A stretch of 64,000 bases of DNA from Paenibacillus sp. SC116 (GCF_024733555.1 NZ_JANIOF010000001.1:248001-312000), one strand, 5' to 3'; positions 10,015-19,704 are shown, counted from the first letter of the stretch. Numbers and translations are program-made. Notes: generated by a model from the letters alone, not told the origin.

Positions 10015-10669
10015 ATTGATTACGGCATACAGCCCGCTGTCTCCGATCTCGGAAGTATATCGGACACTGCGAACGAATATTCAATTTTCCTCGATTGATT
10101 GTCCGATGAAGTCCATCATGATTACTTCCTCCCGAGAAGGGGAAGGAAAATCAACAACACTAGTAAATGCAGCAGTCGCCTATGCGCAGTCCAATATGAA
10201 AGTTGTTATTGTTGATGCGGATTTGAGAAAGCCGACGGTTCATGAATTTTTCCATTTATCCAATCGAGTGGGTGTGACGAATGTATTAGCACAGCAAGCT
10301 AGTTTGGAATCCGTTATGTTAGAGAGTGGTATTCCGAATTTGAAGGTCATACCCGCTGGGACAATTCCTCCCAATCCATCAGAGCTGTTATCCTCTCCAA
10401 GTATGACTAGCTTCATGACGGAACTCAGTGAGTCGTACGATCTAATATTTGTGGATACTCCGCCAGTTCTGCTTGTAGCAGATGCTCAAATTATGGCTGC
10501 CAAATGCGATGGTGTGCTGCTTGTCGTTCAATACGGCAGAATAAAGCGTGAAGAGATAAGAAAAGCAAAAGCTAATCTTGAACTCGTCAATGCGAATTTA
10601 TTAGGAACGGTACTTAATCAATATAAAGCAAAAGTGAGCAGCCGGTATCACTACTATAGGGAGTCATAA
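9989..10669 (+). CDS. ywqD: Bacterial tyrosine kinase (BY-kinase, CpsD/YwqD type)
   Basis: 226 residues. It shows the deviant Walker A block SSREGEGKST, Walker A-prime VVIVDADLRKP and Walker B LIFVDTPP, and ends in a tyrosine cluster (RYHYYRES) that is the autophosphorylation site in this family. It is the cytoplasmic half of the split Gram-positive kinase and should work with the preceding membrane adaptor; the phosphatase two genes upstream should reverse its phosphorylation. The ATG at 9989 sits behind GGAAGGA; an ATG at 9968 would add seven residues. Normal length for the family. Confidence 0.94.
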   Translation: MSRLTRKSKLITAYSPLSPISEVYRTLRTNIQFSSIDCPMKSIMITSSREGEGKSTTLVNAAVAYAQSNMKVVIVDADLRKPTVHEFFHLSNRVGVTNVLAQQASLESVMLESGIPNLKVIPAGTIPPNPSELLSSPSMTSFMTELSESYDLIFVDTPPVLLVADAQIMAAKCDGVLLVVQYGRIKREEIRKAKANLELVNANLLGTVLNQYKAKVSSRYHYYRES

Positions 10670-10703
10670 GCGAACACACTGTGAAGCGTGTGAGGTGGAA
10701 CCG

Positions 10704-11864
10704 ATGAAAGTGTTATTGATATCCAGCCTAGCTCCCTCGCTGTTAACCTTTCGGCTGGACATGATTAGAGCGTTTCAGAGGAATGGATATGAAGTTATCG
10801 CAATAGCTCCCGAGCATGGGCAGAAATGGGAAGCAGAATTCAAAGCGCTTGGAATCGTATATTACGCTATACCTATTGCTCGCACTGGCATGAATCCCTT
10901 TGAGGACATACGAACCTTTCTTCGTCTGATTCAGTACATACATAAAATCAAGCCTGACTTTGTTTTTGCTTATCAAGCCAAATCAATCGTATACGGATGT
11001 GTAGCAGCGAAATTAACGGGAGTAAATCGCATTTACGCATTGGTTGCTGGTCTCGGGTCTATTCTGCATAGCAATCGTAAATCCTCGATAAAAGCTGTTA
11101 TCGTCAAACTTATTTTAAAGCTCCAGTACAAACTCGCGTTAGCTTGCTGTAAACGAGTGTTTTTTCAAAACCCAGATGATATGAAAGCAATGAGCAGCAT
11201 GAATCTTATTCGTACGGAGCAGCCTTCACTTATTAACGGCTCTGGCGTTAATTTGAGTGTTTTCACAGAACAACCTCTGCCTGATCAGGATGTGTTTTTG
11301 TTTGTTGGCAGACTGCTTAAAGATAAAGGAATCCGTGAGTTTATGGAGGCAGCTAAGCTCGTAAGGGAGCAGTATCCGCAAGCTCGCTGTCTTGTTCTTG
11401 GCCCGTTCGATACCAACCCAACTGCTATTCATCAGCAGGAGCTGAAGTGCTTTGAAGAAGATGGCTCTATTGAATACATGGGCGCAACAGATGATGTTCG
11501 TCCTTACTTGAAGCAATGTTCTGTGCTCGTCTTGCCTTCCTATCACGAAGGGACGCCCCGTTGTGTGCTCGAAGCAATGGCTACTGGCCGTCCTATCATT
11601 ACGACAGATGCACCAGGTTGCCGTGAAACGGTAGCCGATCAAATTAACGGTTTTCTCGTTCCACCTAAAAATGCGGCAGCACTTGCAGAAAAAATGATCT
11701 GGATGATCGAGAATAGGGAGCGGCTAAGATGGATGTCTCAGCAGAGTTTACGATTGGTTCGAGATAAATACGATGTCAACAAAGTGAATCAAGCGATTAT
11801 GGAAACGATGCAAATCCAACCTTTGGAGGCTGTCAACTATGTTGGAGGCGATCAAAGATCATAA
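10704..11864 (+). CDS. Glycosyltransferase family 4 (PglA-like)
   Basis: 386 residues of GT-B fold. The N-terminal half begins MKVLLISSLAPSLLTFR, as in GT4 enzymes that add the second sugar to undecaprenyl-diphosphate-linked acceptors (PglA/WbpT-like). The C-terminal donor domain has FVGRLLKDKG and an E-x7-E motif (HEGTPRCVLEA), so it is a retaining transferase. The start is the ATG behind GAGGTGGA; an in-frame GTG at 10695 is less likely. It overlaps the next gene by 26 bases. It probably builds the capsule repeat unit at the inner face of the membrane; donor and linkage are unknown. Confidence 0.88.
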   Translation: MKVLLISSLAPSLLTFRLDMIRAFQRNGYEVIAIAPEHGQKWEAEFKALGIVYYAIPIARTGMNPFEDIRTFLRLIQYIHKIKPDFVFAYQAKSIVYGCVAAKLTGVNRIYALVAGLGSILHSNRKSSIKAVIVKLILKLQYKLALACCKRVFFQNPDDMKAMSSMNLIRTEQPSLINGSGVNLSVFTEQPLPDQDVFLFVGRLLKDKGIREFMEAAKLVREQYPQARCLVLGPFDTNPTAIHQQELKCFEEDGSIEYMGATDDVRPYLKQCSVLVLPSYHEGTPRCVLEAMATGRPIITTDAPGCRETVADQINGFLVPPKNAAALAEKMIWMIENRERLRWMSQQSLRLVRDKYDVNKVNQAIMETMQIQPLEAVNYVGGDQRS

Positions 11865-13137
11865 GAGGAAAATAGCGGTTGTTGGACTTGGGTATGTTGG
11901 CCTGCCGTTGGCCGTGGCCTTCTCCAAACATGCGAGTGTGATTGGATATGATAGCAGCGAGACTAAAATTAGCCTATATCATCGGGGGATCGATCCGACG
12001 AATGAAGTAGGAGACGACTCCGTTCAAGCGAGCAAAATGATGTTCACGAGCAACCCCGTTTATCTGAGCGAGGCTTCCTTTATTATTATAGCTGTGCCGA
12101 CACCTGTTGATAAGCACAATAAGCCTGATTTGAGCGCCTTAATAAGCGCTAGTTCTATCGTGGGCAGCCATTTGCAAACGGGATCGATTGTCGTATACGA
12201 ATCTACGGTCTACCCAGGTGTGACAGAGGAAATATGCATGCCTATTTTGGAGCAACAGTCTGGATTAAAAGCTGGCATAGACTTTCAAATAGGCTATTCA
12301 CCTGAACGAATTAACCCTGGTGATAAAGTTCATCGACTTGAAACAGTTGTCAAAATCGTTGCTGGGCTTGACGAGGCCACATTGGAGACGATTGCTGGCG
12401 TGTATGAATTGATCATTAAAGCAGAAGTGTACCGGGCTCCTTCTATTAAAGTGGCAGAGGCAGCTAAAGTGATCGAAAATGCGCAGCGTGATATCAATAT
12501 TGCGTTTATGAATGAACTATCGATTATATTTAATCGACTCGGCATTGATACGCTGGATGTACTGAAGGCAGCAGGTACGAAGTGGAACTTTTTGAACTTT
12601 CAACCGGGATTAGTGGGTGGGCATTGCATCGGTGTTGATCCTTACTACTTAACATACAAGGCAGAGGAAATTGGATATCATCCGGAAGTCATTACAGCTG
12701 GAAGACGAATCAATGACAATATGAGCAAGTACGTAGCGGATAGTCTCGTCAAGCAGCTGATTTATGATAACTGTTCCATTAAAGGCGCTAAAGTGCTGGT
12801 CATGGGTGTGACCTTCAAAGAAAATGTTCCCGATGTTCGTAATTCCAAAGTCGTATCAATGATTCGAGAACTGGAGCAGTATCATATCGATGTCGTGGTC
12901 GTAGATCCGCATGCAGACCGTGAAGTGCTATTTAATGAATATGGCATTGAGCTGGCTCACGAAATACCGCTCGTTGATGCTGTAATTGTTGCAGTAAATC
13001 ATAGGGAGTATATGAATCTTGCTTTGGATGAGCTTCGTTCTTTGTATGAACATCATCGTTCAGTGCTAATCGATATAAAAGGAATCTATGATCGACGCGA
13101 GGCTGAGTCCAAAGGATATACCTATTGGAGGCTGTGA
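11839..13137 (+). CDS. tviB: UDP-N-acetylglucosamine 6-dehydrogenase (TviB/WbpO type)
   Basis: 432 residues, the normal size for nucleotide-sugar dehydrogenases. The N-terminal Rossmann domain has AVVGLGYVGLPLA, the middle has the YSPERINPGD block, and the catalytic cysteine lies in GLVGGHCIGVDPYY. The block ESTVYPGVTE supports the UDP-N-acetyl-hexosamine dehydrogenase branch (TviB/WbpO/WecC) over UDP-glucose dehydrogenase. It should oxidise UDP-GlcNAc or UDP-GalNAc at C6 with two NAD+. Pairing with the epimerase immediately downstream is the same as in the Vi antigen and WbpO/WbpP pathways and points to UDP-GalNAcA as the product. Confidence 0.88.
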   Translation: MLEAIKDHKRKIAVVGLGYVGLPLAVAFSKHASVIGYDSSETKISLYHRGIDPTNEVGDDSVQASKMMFTSNPVYLSEASFIIIAVPTPVDKHNKPDLSALISASSIVGSHLQTGSIVVYESTVYPGVTEEICMPILEQQSGLKAGIDFQIGYSPERINPGDKVHRLETVVKIVAGLDEATLETIAGVYELIIKAEVYRAPSIKVAEAAKVIENAQRDINIAFMNELSIIFNRLGIDTLDVLKAAGTKWNFLNFQPGLVGGHCIGVDPYYLTYKAEEIGYHPEVITAGRRINDNMSKYVADSLVKQLIYDNCSIKGAKVLVMGVTFKENVPDVRNSKVVSMIRELEQYHIDVVVVDPHADREVLFNEYGIELAHEIPLVDAVIVAVNHREYMNLALDELRSLYEHHRSVLIDIKGIYDRREAESKGYTYWRL

Positions 13138-13141
13138 TCGG

Positions 13142-14125
13142 ATGGGATATCGTGATGTTACATTTCAAGCGGGTACGCAGTTCCTCGTAACTGGGGCAGC
13201 TGGTTTCATTGGCTCCAATCTTGTAGAGGCCCTTCTTCAGATGGGGATGAAGGTGAGAGGACTTGATAATTTTTCAACAGGAAAAAAGGAGCATGTTGTA
13301 TTATTCCTAAACGATCCTAACTATACGTTTATAGAGGGCGATATTCGTGATGCAAATGTTTGCCGTGAAGCTTGCAAGCAGGTCGACTATGTTCTTCATC
13401 AAGCAGCGCTCGGATCTGTACCACGTTCTATTAGGGATCCGATCCTTTACGATCACAACAATATTGTTGGAACGCTTCATATTATGGAGGCAGCACGCTT
13501 ATCAGGTACGGTAAAGAGGGTTGTGTATGCTTCCTCCTCATCAGTGTATGGGAATGCAGAACAGCTCCCTAAGATTGAAGGGCAGGAAGGGAAACTACTG
13601 TCTCCTTATGCGATTACGAAGGCCGTTAATGAGTATTACGGCTCGTTGTACACACGATTGTATCAGTTGCCTTGTGTGGGGCTTCGTTATTTTAACGTAT
13701 TTGGCAGAAGGCAAGATCCTTATTCGACTTATGCGGCAGTCATTCCGTTGTTTGCCAAGCTTTTATTGGAAGGGCAGCAGCCTACGATAAATGGAGATGG
13801 AAGGCAGACAAGGGACTTCACTTATATTGACAACGTTATTGAGGCAAATCTAAAAGCTTGTGTGGCTGGGGACAAGGCAAATGGCGAGGTATTCAATATC
13901 GCATGCGCTGAATCGTTCACTATTGCTGACATGCTTCGAATGATGTGCGAGCAGCTGTCCATTCCGTATCGTCCGAACTATGGACCTGATAGGCAAGGGG
14001 ATATTAAGCATAGTCTTGCGGATATTTCAAAAGCCCGTTCGTTATTGAATTATACAGCGGAATGGGATTTCCATCGGGGATTTGACGCAGCTGCTGCCTG
14101 GTATCGAGCCTATTTCAATCGCTAG
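13142..14125 (+). CDS. tviC: UDP-N-acetylglucosamine 4-epimerase (TviC/WbpP type)
   Basis: An extended short-chain dehydrogenase fold of 327 residues from the ATG at 13142. It has the NAD motif VTGAAGFIGSN, the SSSSVYG strand and the catalytic pair in SPYAITK (YxxxK). The conserved blocks GSVPRSIRDP and YFNVFGRRQDP are typical of the WbpP/TviC branch, which prefers N-acetylated UDP-sugars. It starts 4 bases after the dehydrogenase stop. Together the two enzymes convert UDP-GlcNAc to UDP-GalNAcA, which predicts an acidic aminosugar in the capsule (inference). Confidence 0.88.
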   Translation: MGYRDVTFQAGTQFLVTGAAGFIGSNLVEALLQMGMKVRGLDNFSTGKKEHVVLFLNDPNYTFIEGDIRDANVCREACKQVDYVLHQAALGSVPRSIRDPILYDHNNIVGTLHIMEAARLSGTVKRVVYASSSSVYGNAEQLPKIEGQEGKLLSPYAITKAVNEYYGSLYTRLYQLPCVGLRYFNVFGRRQDPYSTYAAVIPLFAKLLLEGQQPTINGDGRQTRDFTYIDNVIEANLKACVAGDKANGEVFNIACAESFTIADMLRMMCEQLSIPYRPNYGPDRQGDIKHSLADISKARSLLNYTAEWDFHRGFDAAAAWYRAYFNR

Positions 14126-14146
14126 ATAAAAAGGGAGGTTTGATGA

Positions 14147-15325
14147 ATGACGCATGCTCCTTATCGCGTTCTGCATGTATTTGCAAGAATGGACAAAGGC
14201 GGTGCTGAATCTCGTATCATGGATCTGTACCGTTATATGGATCGCAGTCACATTCAATTCGACTTCCTTAGTTTAGAGGGTGGGAAGCATTATTTTGATG
14301 AAGAAATTGCACAGCTCGGAGGGAGAAGGTTTGTTGTTCGCCACCCCAAAGAGAGCCTAATTGGCCATGTGCAGGATATGTACCACTTAATGAAAACCAA
14401 GGGACCATTTCAAGCCGTGCATGCCCACACGGCACATCATGAAGGTGTAGTGGCACTAGCAGCTCGCATGGCTGACATCCCTCACCGAGTATGCCATGCC
14501 CGAACAACGGGCACAGCGCGCTCTGCTTCGCTGCATAAACGAATTGCCCTGCTATTAGGCAGGTTGCTTATTTCATCTTGTGCCACGCGTCTGCTCGCAA
14601 TAAGCCAAGCGGCAGGGAAATACTTGTTTGGTGAGCATGTCATGAAGCAGGGAAAGGTAGAGATCGTTCCTGACGCTATAGACTTGTCTGCCTATGAACA
14701 AGTCAATCATCTCGATCCACTCGTTCTGCGGCAGCAGGCAGGAATTCCGGCTTGCGGCATTTTGCTAGGGCATATTGGAAGTTTTCGCACTGTGAAAAAT
14801 CAAACCTTCTTAGTGCGATTGCTAGAAAATTTACGAAGAACGGGCATTGATGCAAGGCTTGTTCTCATTGGAAGCGGGGATCAGCGATTAGAGATTGAAC
14901 GGCAAGTCATAGAAGCTGGTCTTGCTGCTTATGTTCACTTTCTTGGTATTAGGGATGATATTCCTAGGCTCGTTCGTATGTTTGATGTTTTTGTCATGCC
15001 ATCCCTTTACGAGGGATTAGGCGGAGCGGCTATAGAAGCGCAGGCTGCAGGCACAGCTTGTGTGCTGTCATCTACTTTGCCAGAAGAAGCGGATATGGGG
15101 CTTGGCACGGTGCGATTTGTAGACCTGAATGAATCCATGCCATTCTGGATGCAGGCTATTTTTAAACAAGCAAATGCAGTACGACCAAGGCCTGATGAGA
15201 TACGAGCAGCCTTTTTAAGAAGAGGATTTTTGCTTGAGCATGCTGCTGACTGTATCCAACGTGCGTATGGGCTCTCAGACAGAAGCTGTGCGATTAATGA
15301 TAGTGGAAGGATGTACGAGGGATGA
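14147..15325 (+). CDS. Glycosyltransferase family 4 (EpsF-like), first of a pair
   Basis: 392 residues of GT-B fold starting RVLHVFARMDKGGAES, a pattern common in EpsF-type exopolysaccharide transferases. The donor site shows GHIGSFRTVKNQ and an E-x7-E motif in YEGLGGAAIEA. A GGGAGG site lies before the ATG. The stop overlaps the start of the next gene in an ATGA arrangement, so the two are translationally coupled. Both are related in sequence and probably arose by duplication, then took on different sugars. Exact donor unknown. Confidence 0.88.
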   Translation: MTHAPYRVLHVFARMDKGGAESRIMDLYRYMDRSHIQFDFLSLEGGKHYFDEEIAQLGGRRFVVRHPKESLIGHVQDMYHLMKTKGPFQAVHAHTAHHEGVVALAARMADIPHRVCHARTTGTARSASLHKRIALLLGRLLISSCATRLLAISQAAGKYLFGEHVMKQGKVEIVPDAIDLSAYEQVNHLDPLVLRQQAGIPACGILLGHIGSFRTVKNQTFLVRLLENLRRTGIDARLVLIGSGDQRLEIERQVIEAGLAAYVHFLGIRDDIPRLVRMFDVFVMPSLYEGLGGAAIEAQAAGTACVLSSTLPEEADMGLGTVRFVDLNESMPFWMQAIFKQANAVRPRPDEIRAAFLRRGFLLEHAADCIQRAYGLSDRSCAINDSGRMYEG

Positions 15326-16431
15326 GCAAAGAGTTGAAGCGTATCTTGCATATCATACCGTCAACTGGCTTTGGTGGCATTACATCCACGGTAATGAATC
15401 TATACCGTGCACTTGATAAAGAACAAGTTCAGTTTGACTTTGCATCGTTCAATCGCGGACATTTGCACGATGAAATTGTATCTATGGGTGGGCGCATTTT
15501 TTATTTTGAATATATGAAGAAGCAAGGTATTTTTCGTTACATGCGTGCGCTCAAGAAACTGATTCATGAGCAGGGCCCCTACCATGCGATTCATGTGCAC
15601 AATGGCTACAAAGGTGGGTTTGCTTTATTAGCCGCTCGTATGGCAGGAATTGATACACGTATTTGCCATATTCATACGAGCAATGTTGAGCAGCGCTGGC
15701 AGAAGGCCATGCTGCCTTTGCTAAAGTCATTGTCGATTGGTCAAGCTACTGAGCTCATCGCTTGCGGTAAAGACGCAGGAACATTTATGTATGGAGCTCG
15801 CTCATTTTCCATACTGATGAATGCAATTCAACCCGAAGAGTATGCCAACCGTTCTCCGTGGGAGCGTGAGCAGTTGAGACGAGAGCTGAATATTCCAAGC
15901 GATTGTCTGGTCATCGGTCATGTTGGCAGGTTATCGCCTGTGAAAAATCATCATTTCATGCTCGAAATTGCAGAGCAATTGAAAAATCATCATGCAAGTG
16001 TACCGTTCCGATTTGTACTGGTTGGAGATGGGCCGCTGCAGTCCGAATTGGAGGAAATCATACGCAAGAAGGGACTGGAGAAGCACGTTTTTATGATAGG
16101 CTCCCGAGAAGATATACCTGCACTAATGAATATATTTGATTTATATTTGCTGCCATCCCACTTTGAAGGGTTGCCTGTTACGCTGTTAGAAGCGCAAGCC
16201 GCAGCGATCCCGTGTCTTGTATCTACAGGAGTAACTCGTGAGTCAGATATAGGGGCGGAGATGGTCACCTTTATGGATGTATCCGCTGGAGCGCAGGCTT
16301 GGGCATATGAATTACTGAGCTGTATCGATAGAGGGCAAGGCAATCAACAGGAGGCGCGAGCTAAGCTGACTGAGCGGGGTTATGATGTGAACAGCAGCCT
16401 AAACAGACTTTTACAGATCTATAACGTATAA
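15322..16431 (+). CDS. Glycosyltransferase family 4 (EpsF-like), second of a pair
   Basis: 369 residues, paralogous to the preceding gene. It begins RILHIIPSTGFGGITS, has GHVGRLSPVKNHH in the donor domain and the E-x7-E motif in FEGLPVTLLEA. It starts inside the stop of the upstream gene. As with its partner it should act in the cytoplasm on the lipid-linked repeat unit. With the first GT4 this makes three transferases, so a repeat unit of about four sugars would be expected if an initiating enzyme supplies the first one. Confidence 0.88.
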   Translation: MSKELKRILHIIPSTGFGGITSTVMNLYRALDKEQVQFDFASFNRGHLHDEIVSMGGRIFYFEYMKKQGIFRYMRALKKLIHEQGPYHAIHVHNGYKGGFALLAARMAGIDTRICHIHTSNVEQRWQKAMLPLLKSLSIGQATELIACGKDAGTFMYGARSFSILMNAIQPEEYANRSPWEREQLRRELNIPSDCLVIGHVGRLSPVKNHHFMLEIAEQLKNHHASVPFRFVLVGDGPLQSELEEIIRKKGLEKHVFMIGSREDIPALMNIFDLYLLPSHFEGLPVTLLEAQAAAIPCLVSTGVTRESDIGAEMVTFMDVSAGAQAWAYELLSCIDRGQGNQQEARAKLTERGYDVNSSLNRLLQIYNV

Positions 16432-16471
16432 ATATCGCGCAATGCGCACGCGTCAGAAGGGAAGAGGTGCA

Positions 16472-17944
16472 GTGTCGCAACGTTCCATAAAGGACAGTCA
16501 CGAGCTAAGAGGAACAGAACTACGCAATCGTACGATATCATTTGCAAACCGATTTCCTCGACTAGGTTGGTTCTATCCTAGCATTACAATATTGCTCATG
16601 CTCTATGCCGGCTTTCAACAACCCTCGCTGCTGCTCGTCGCCATGTTGTGCATGGGCATTTACATCGCCATATCTTCTGCTGACTCTAACTTCTACTTAC
16701 TCGTATTTCTACTTCCATCTTTAAGTTTGTTTGTAACGGAACAAGCAGATTCCTCTTTTGCAACTATGCTGTTTTTAGCTGCTTTTGTAAAACACGTCGC
16801 TGCGAGAATAAGCAGCATGAAGCTGCATGTAGTCGGATTGTTGAGCATGTTGGGATTTATAATGCTCGAATTGCTGCATGTGTACACTTATTTATCAGAG
16901 TGGATGAATCCGACTGTAAGATGGATCGCGTTGATGCTGTATGCAAGCCTGCTTATTATCGATATGAACTTCAAACCCAGTTTCAAGCGTGCTGTCTACA
17001 CGTTTACTTGTGGCATTTTAGTATCAAGTGCTTGTGGCTTGGTAATGAGCTTAACCAGTGAGTTGACTTCTGCCCCATTTCGTAGGTTTGAGGGTGTAGG
17101 TGGTGATCCGAACGGTTTCGGTATGATGGTGTTAATGGCGGCTTTTTTCCTCTTGCATCTGTACAAGCAAGCGCAAAAGCCCAATACATTACTTGTCTAT
17201 AGTTCCATTGGTCTGTTGTTGTTGGGATTAACGACACTATCTAGGACCTATTTTCTTACCATGGGATTTATGGTGTTGCTCTTGCTCGGTTATATGGCAG
17301 TAACTGTGGATCGGAACAGTAGAAGGATGCGCTCGAAAATTATTGCAGCAGTATTGATACTAGGAACTGTATTTGCCATTCCCATGATGAATGTCATTCA
17401 ATCGATAATTGATCGAATGTCCATTGGAAGCAGCTTGGACAAAATGACAGGTTCCCGCTCCTTTCTTGCTGAGCAGTATTGGACGCTGTTCAAAGATTCT
17501 TCTTTGTGGGAATTGTTATTTGGTAGAGGTATCATAGGATATTTGCCACAGAGCCCTATATCCGTTCATGGTCAGCAGCTAGGGCCACACAATACTTATT
17601 TAGAGTCACTCGTTGCATGGGGGATGGTAGGGACGGTTGTCTTTATCGCTTTTGTATGGCTGTTGGCTTATGTACAGCGGGTGAAGACTGGAACAGTCGA
17701 TTTACACATAGAAACATTGCCGGCGCATTCACGAACGAATCCAAGTTTTCTCGCGTTTCTTCCCATCATCTCAACGATGATCTTTTTGTTGTCTCTGCAT
17801 TCGCTAGGGATGTATACAACCTATTTCTATATCGTGCTGCTTATTATGAATTTGTACTATACAGAATCGGAAAGTGTTGAAGCGTTGGAAGCTGCCAATA
17901 ACACAGAACCTGTGGCATCTGAGCGAGGGAGCGGGAGTATATGA
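16472..17944 (+). CDS. O-antigen/capsule polymerase (Wzy-type membrane protein)
   Basis: About 490 residues with roughly ten or eleven hydrophobic helices and a large loop (FGRGIIGYLPQ to LGPHNTYLESLVAWG) late in the chain. The loop motif HNTYLE is the usual mark of the Wzy/O-antigen ligase family. GTG at 16472 is preferred because AAGAGG lies in front of it; an ATG at 16442 would add ten residues but has no visible ribosome binding site. It should join flipped repeat units on the outer face of the membrane. Its stop overlaps the flippase start (ATGA). Confidence 0.85.
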   Translation: MSQRSIKDSHELRGTELRNRTISFANRFPRLGWFYPSITILLMLYAGFQQPSLLLVAMLCMGIYIAISSADSNFYLLVFLLPSLSLFVTEQADSSFATMLFLAAFVKHVAARISSMKLHVVGLLSMLGFIMLELLHVYTYLSEWMNPTVRWIALMLYASLLIIDMNFKPSFKRAVYTFTCGILVSSACGLVMSLTSELTSAPFRRFEGVGGDPNGFGMMVLMAAFFLLHLYKQAQKPNTLLVYSSIGLLLLGLTTLSRTYFLTMGFMVLLLLGYMAVTVDRNSRRMRSKIIAAVLILGTVFAIPMMNVIQSIIDRMSIGSSLDKMTGSRSFLAEQYWTLFKDSSLWELLFGRGIIGYLPQSPISVHGQQLGPHNTYLESLVAWGMVGTVVFIAFVWLLAYVQRVKTGTVDLHIETLPAHSRTNPSFLAFLPIISTMIFLLSLHSLGMYTTYFYIVLLIMNLYYTESESVEALEAANNTEPVASERGSGSI

Positions 17945-19464
17945 GAAGCAAGCTGGCGCTGTACAATCTCTCGGCGAGTCTAGCCTTGCAATTCGTTACG
18001 GCACTTGTCGGCATTTTGCTGCCGCGCTTTATCATTGAAGCATATGGTTCATCCATGAACGGAATGATTGCTTCTATCACGCAAGTAATGCGCTACTTAT
18101 CTGTTGTGGAGGCTGGGTTAGGAGCTGCATGTATTGCGGCTTTGTATCGCCCGCTAGCGAGCAATGACACGTATCAGGTGAGTGCAGTACTTTCGGCGGC
18201 ACGAGTACTCTATAATAGAACGGGCAAGTTGTTTGCCATTTTTGCAATAGGGGCAGTGCTGGTCTATCCCTTTCTTGTCTACGCTCAGATTTCCATATTT
18301 ACGGCAGGGGCGATGGTGTTCATTATGGCTGGGAGTGGATTAACGGAGTATTATTTAATCGGCAAATATCGTGTACTTCTAATCGCGGATCAGAAAAGTT
18401 ATATCATTTCACTCATTCAGACCGCCGGCGTTATGCTCAATGCTGTCATATGCATTTTACTGATCATATATGGCTTTGATGCACTTACGATGCAGGCGGC
18501 TGCGACATTCATTTTTGCCTCAAGGGCGATATTTATTAAGAGGTATATTACTCGAAAATATAAGCAGATCGACTATCGAGCGTCACCTGACATGCAATCG
18601 TTGGAGCAGCGTAGGGATGTATTTATTCATCAGCTTAATGGTTTAGTTGTATTTGGCTTCGCGCCTATTATCATCACTATATTTTGCAATCTGAAAGAAG
18701 TAAGTGTCTATTCGGTATACAGTATGGTGTTTGTAGCTGTGAATATGTTTGTCTCCGCATTCTCTTCTGGATTAATGGCATCATTTGGGCAAGTGCTGGC
18801 GAAGGGGGAGGTGAGCGTGCTGAGACACAGCTTCAAAAGTTTTGAGTATGTATTTAGTGGCGTGCTCACTTGGGCGTACACATGTACAGCGCTGCTCCTT
18901 ATTCCCTTTATTCAAGTGTATACCTCCGGCATTCAGGATGCGGACTACATCCGGCCAGATCTTGCTATCTTGTTCATTGCAGTCGGGATCGTAAGCAATC
19001 TGCGTACGCCACACCATATGCTTATTCAAGCTGCGGGACATTTTAGAGAAACGAGAAATCCTGCAATTATTGAGGCTGTGATCAGTCTGGCTGCTTCCAT
19101 TCTATTCGTGCAATGGTTCGGTGCGGCAGGGGTATTACTAGGAATGTTATGTGCACATTTATATCGAACGCCAGAGCTTATTTGGTACACGTCAAAAACG
19201 ATATTGGAGCAGTCTCCTACGTATGGATTGACTCGAAGCATTCGTAATGTAGGGTTGGGAGCAGGAGCTATTCTTTTGTGTACGTATTTTTTTACAAGGG
19301 GAGTAAACTCGTTAGGGGAATGGTTTGTCTGGGCGATCATAACAGCATTTTTCGTGCTCATTATTGTGGTTGCAGGGAATCTTATTTGTGAACCTCGTTC
19401 AGCTAGAACGGTGTTGATGAGAGGGCAGACTGTGTACCGAGGGATACGAAGTAAATCACAGTGA
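17941..19464 (+). CDS. Repeat-unit flippase (Wzx/MOP superfamily)
   Basis: 507 residues with about twelve to fourteen hydrophobic segments and a basic C-terminus, the size and pattern of MATE/MOP-type polysaccharide exporters. It starts with a short basic segment then a first helix containing LQFVTALVGILLPRFI. As the last gene of the operon beside the Wzy polymerase it should flip the undecaprenyl-linked repeat unit. No terminator hairpin is obvious directly behind it; 162 bases later comes the promoter and operator of the LacI gene. Confidence 0.85.
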   Translation: MRSKLALYNLSASLALQFVTALVGILLPRFIIEAYGSSMNGMIASITQVMRYLSVVEAGLGAACIAALYRPLASNDTYQVSAVLSAARVLYNRTGKLFAIFAIGAVLVYPFLVYAQISIFTAGAMVFIMAGSGLTEYYLIGKYRVLLIADQKSYIISLIQTAGVMLNAVICILLIIYGFDALTMQAAATFIFASRAIFIKRYITRKYKQIDYRASPDMQSLEQRRDVFIHQLNGLVVFGFAPIIITIFCNLKEVSVYSVYSMVFVAVNMFVSAFSSGLMASFGQVLAKGEVSVLRHSFKSFEYVFSGVLTWAYTCTALLLIPFIQVYTSGIQDADYIRPDLAILFIAVGIVSNLRTPHHMLIQAAGHFRETRNPAIIEAVISLAASILFVQWFGAAGVLLGMLCAHLYRTPELIWYTSKTILEQSPTYGLTRSIRNVGLGAGAILLCTYFFTRGVNSLGEWFVWAIITAFFVLIIVVAGNLICEPRSARTVLMRGQTVYRGIRSKSQ

Positions 19465-19598
19465 GCTTTAGGTTTGAGAAACATACAGCAATGTTATGGG
19501 ACATTACGATATGAAAAATAACATGCGTGAGAAGGTTTTCGTGTATTGTGAAAGCGAGCTTTCTGATGCATGTTTTCGATTCTATAGATCTATATGTA

Positions 19599-19626
19599 GT
19601 CAACATAAGCAAGGTAATGGTACAAT
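19599..19626 (+). promoter_or_regulatory. Putative promoter of the LacI-type regulator
   Basis: TACAAT at 19621-19626 is a good -10 box and directly abuts the palindromic operator. A weak -35 (TAGTCA at 19597-19602) lies 18 bases upstream. Binding at the operator would cover the transcription start. Confidence 0.5.
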
Positions 19627-19644
19627 AACTTAAACGTTTAAGTT
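19627..19644. promoter_or_regulatory. Palindromic operator 1 (LacI-type) before the repressor gene
   Basis: AACTTAAACGTTTAAGTT is an 18-bp perfect palindrome with the central CG step typical of LacI-family sites. The 16-bp core recurs exactly at 20663-20678. Confidence 0.85.
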
Positions 19645-19704
19645 GTTAATTGAATGGGTAGTGTAAGTTGGAATATACGAATTAGGAGATGAGAAGGTGA
19701 TTGC

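Noticed and set aside
19026-19484. Long minus-strand frame opposite the flippase gene
   Set aside because: It is a shadow of the plus-strand gene, without a ribosome binding site or recognisable domain.
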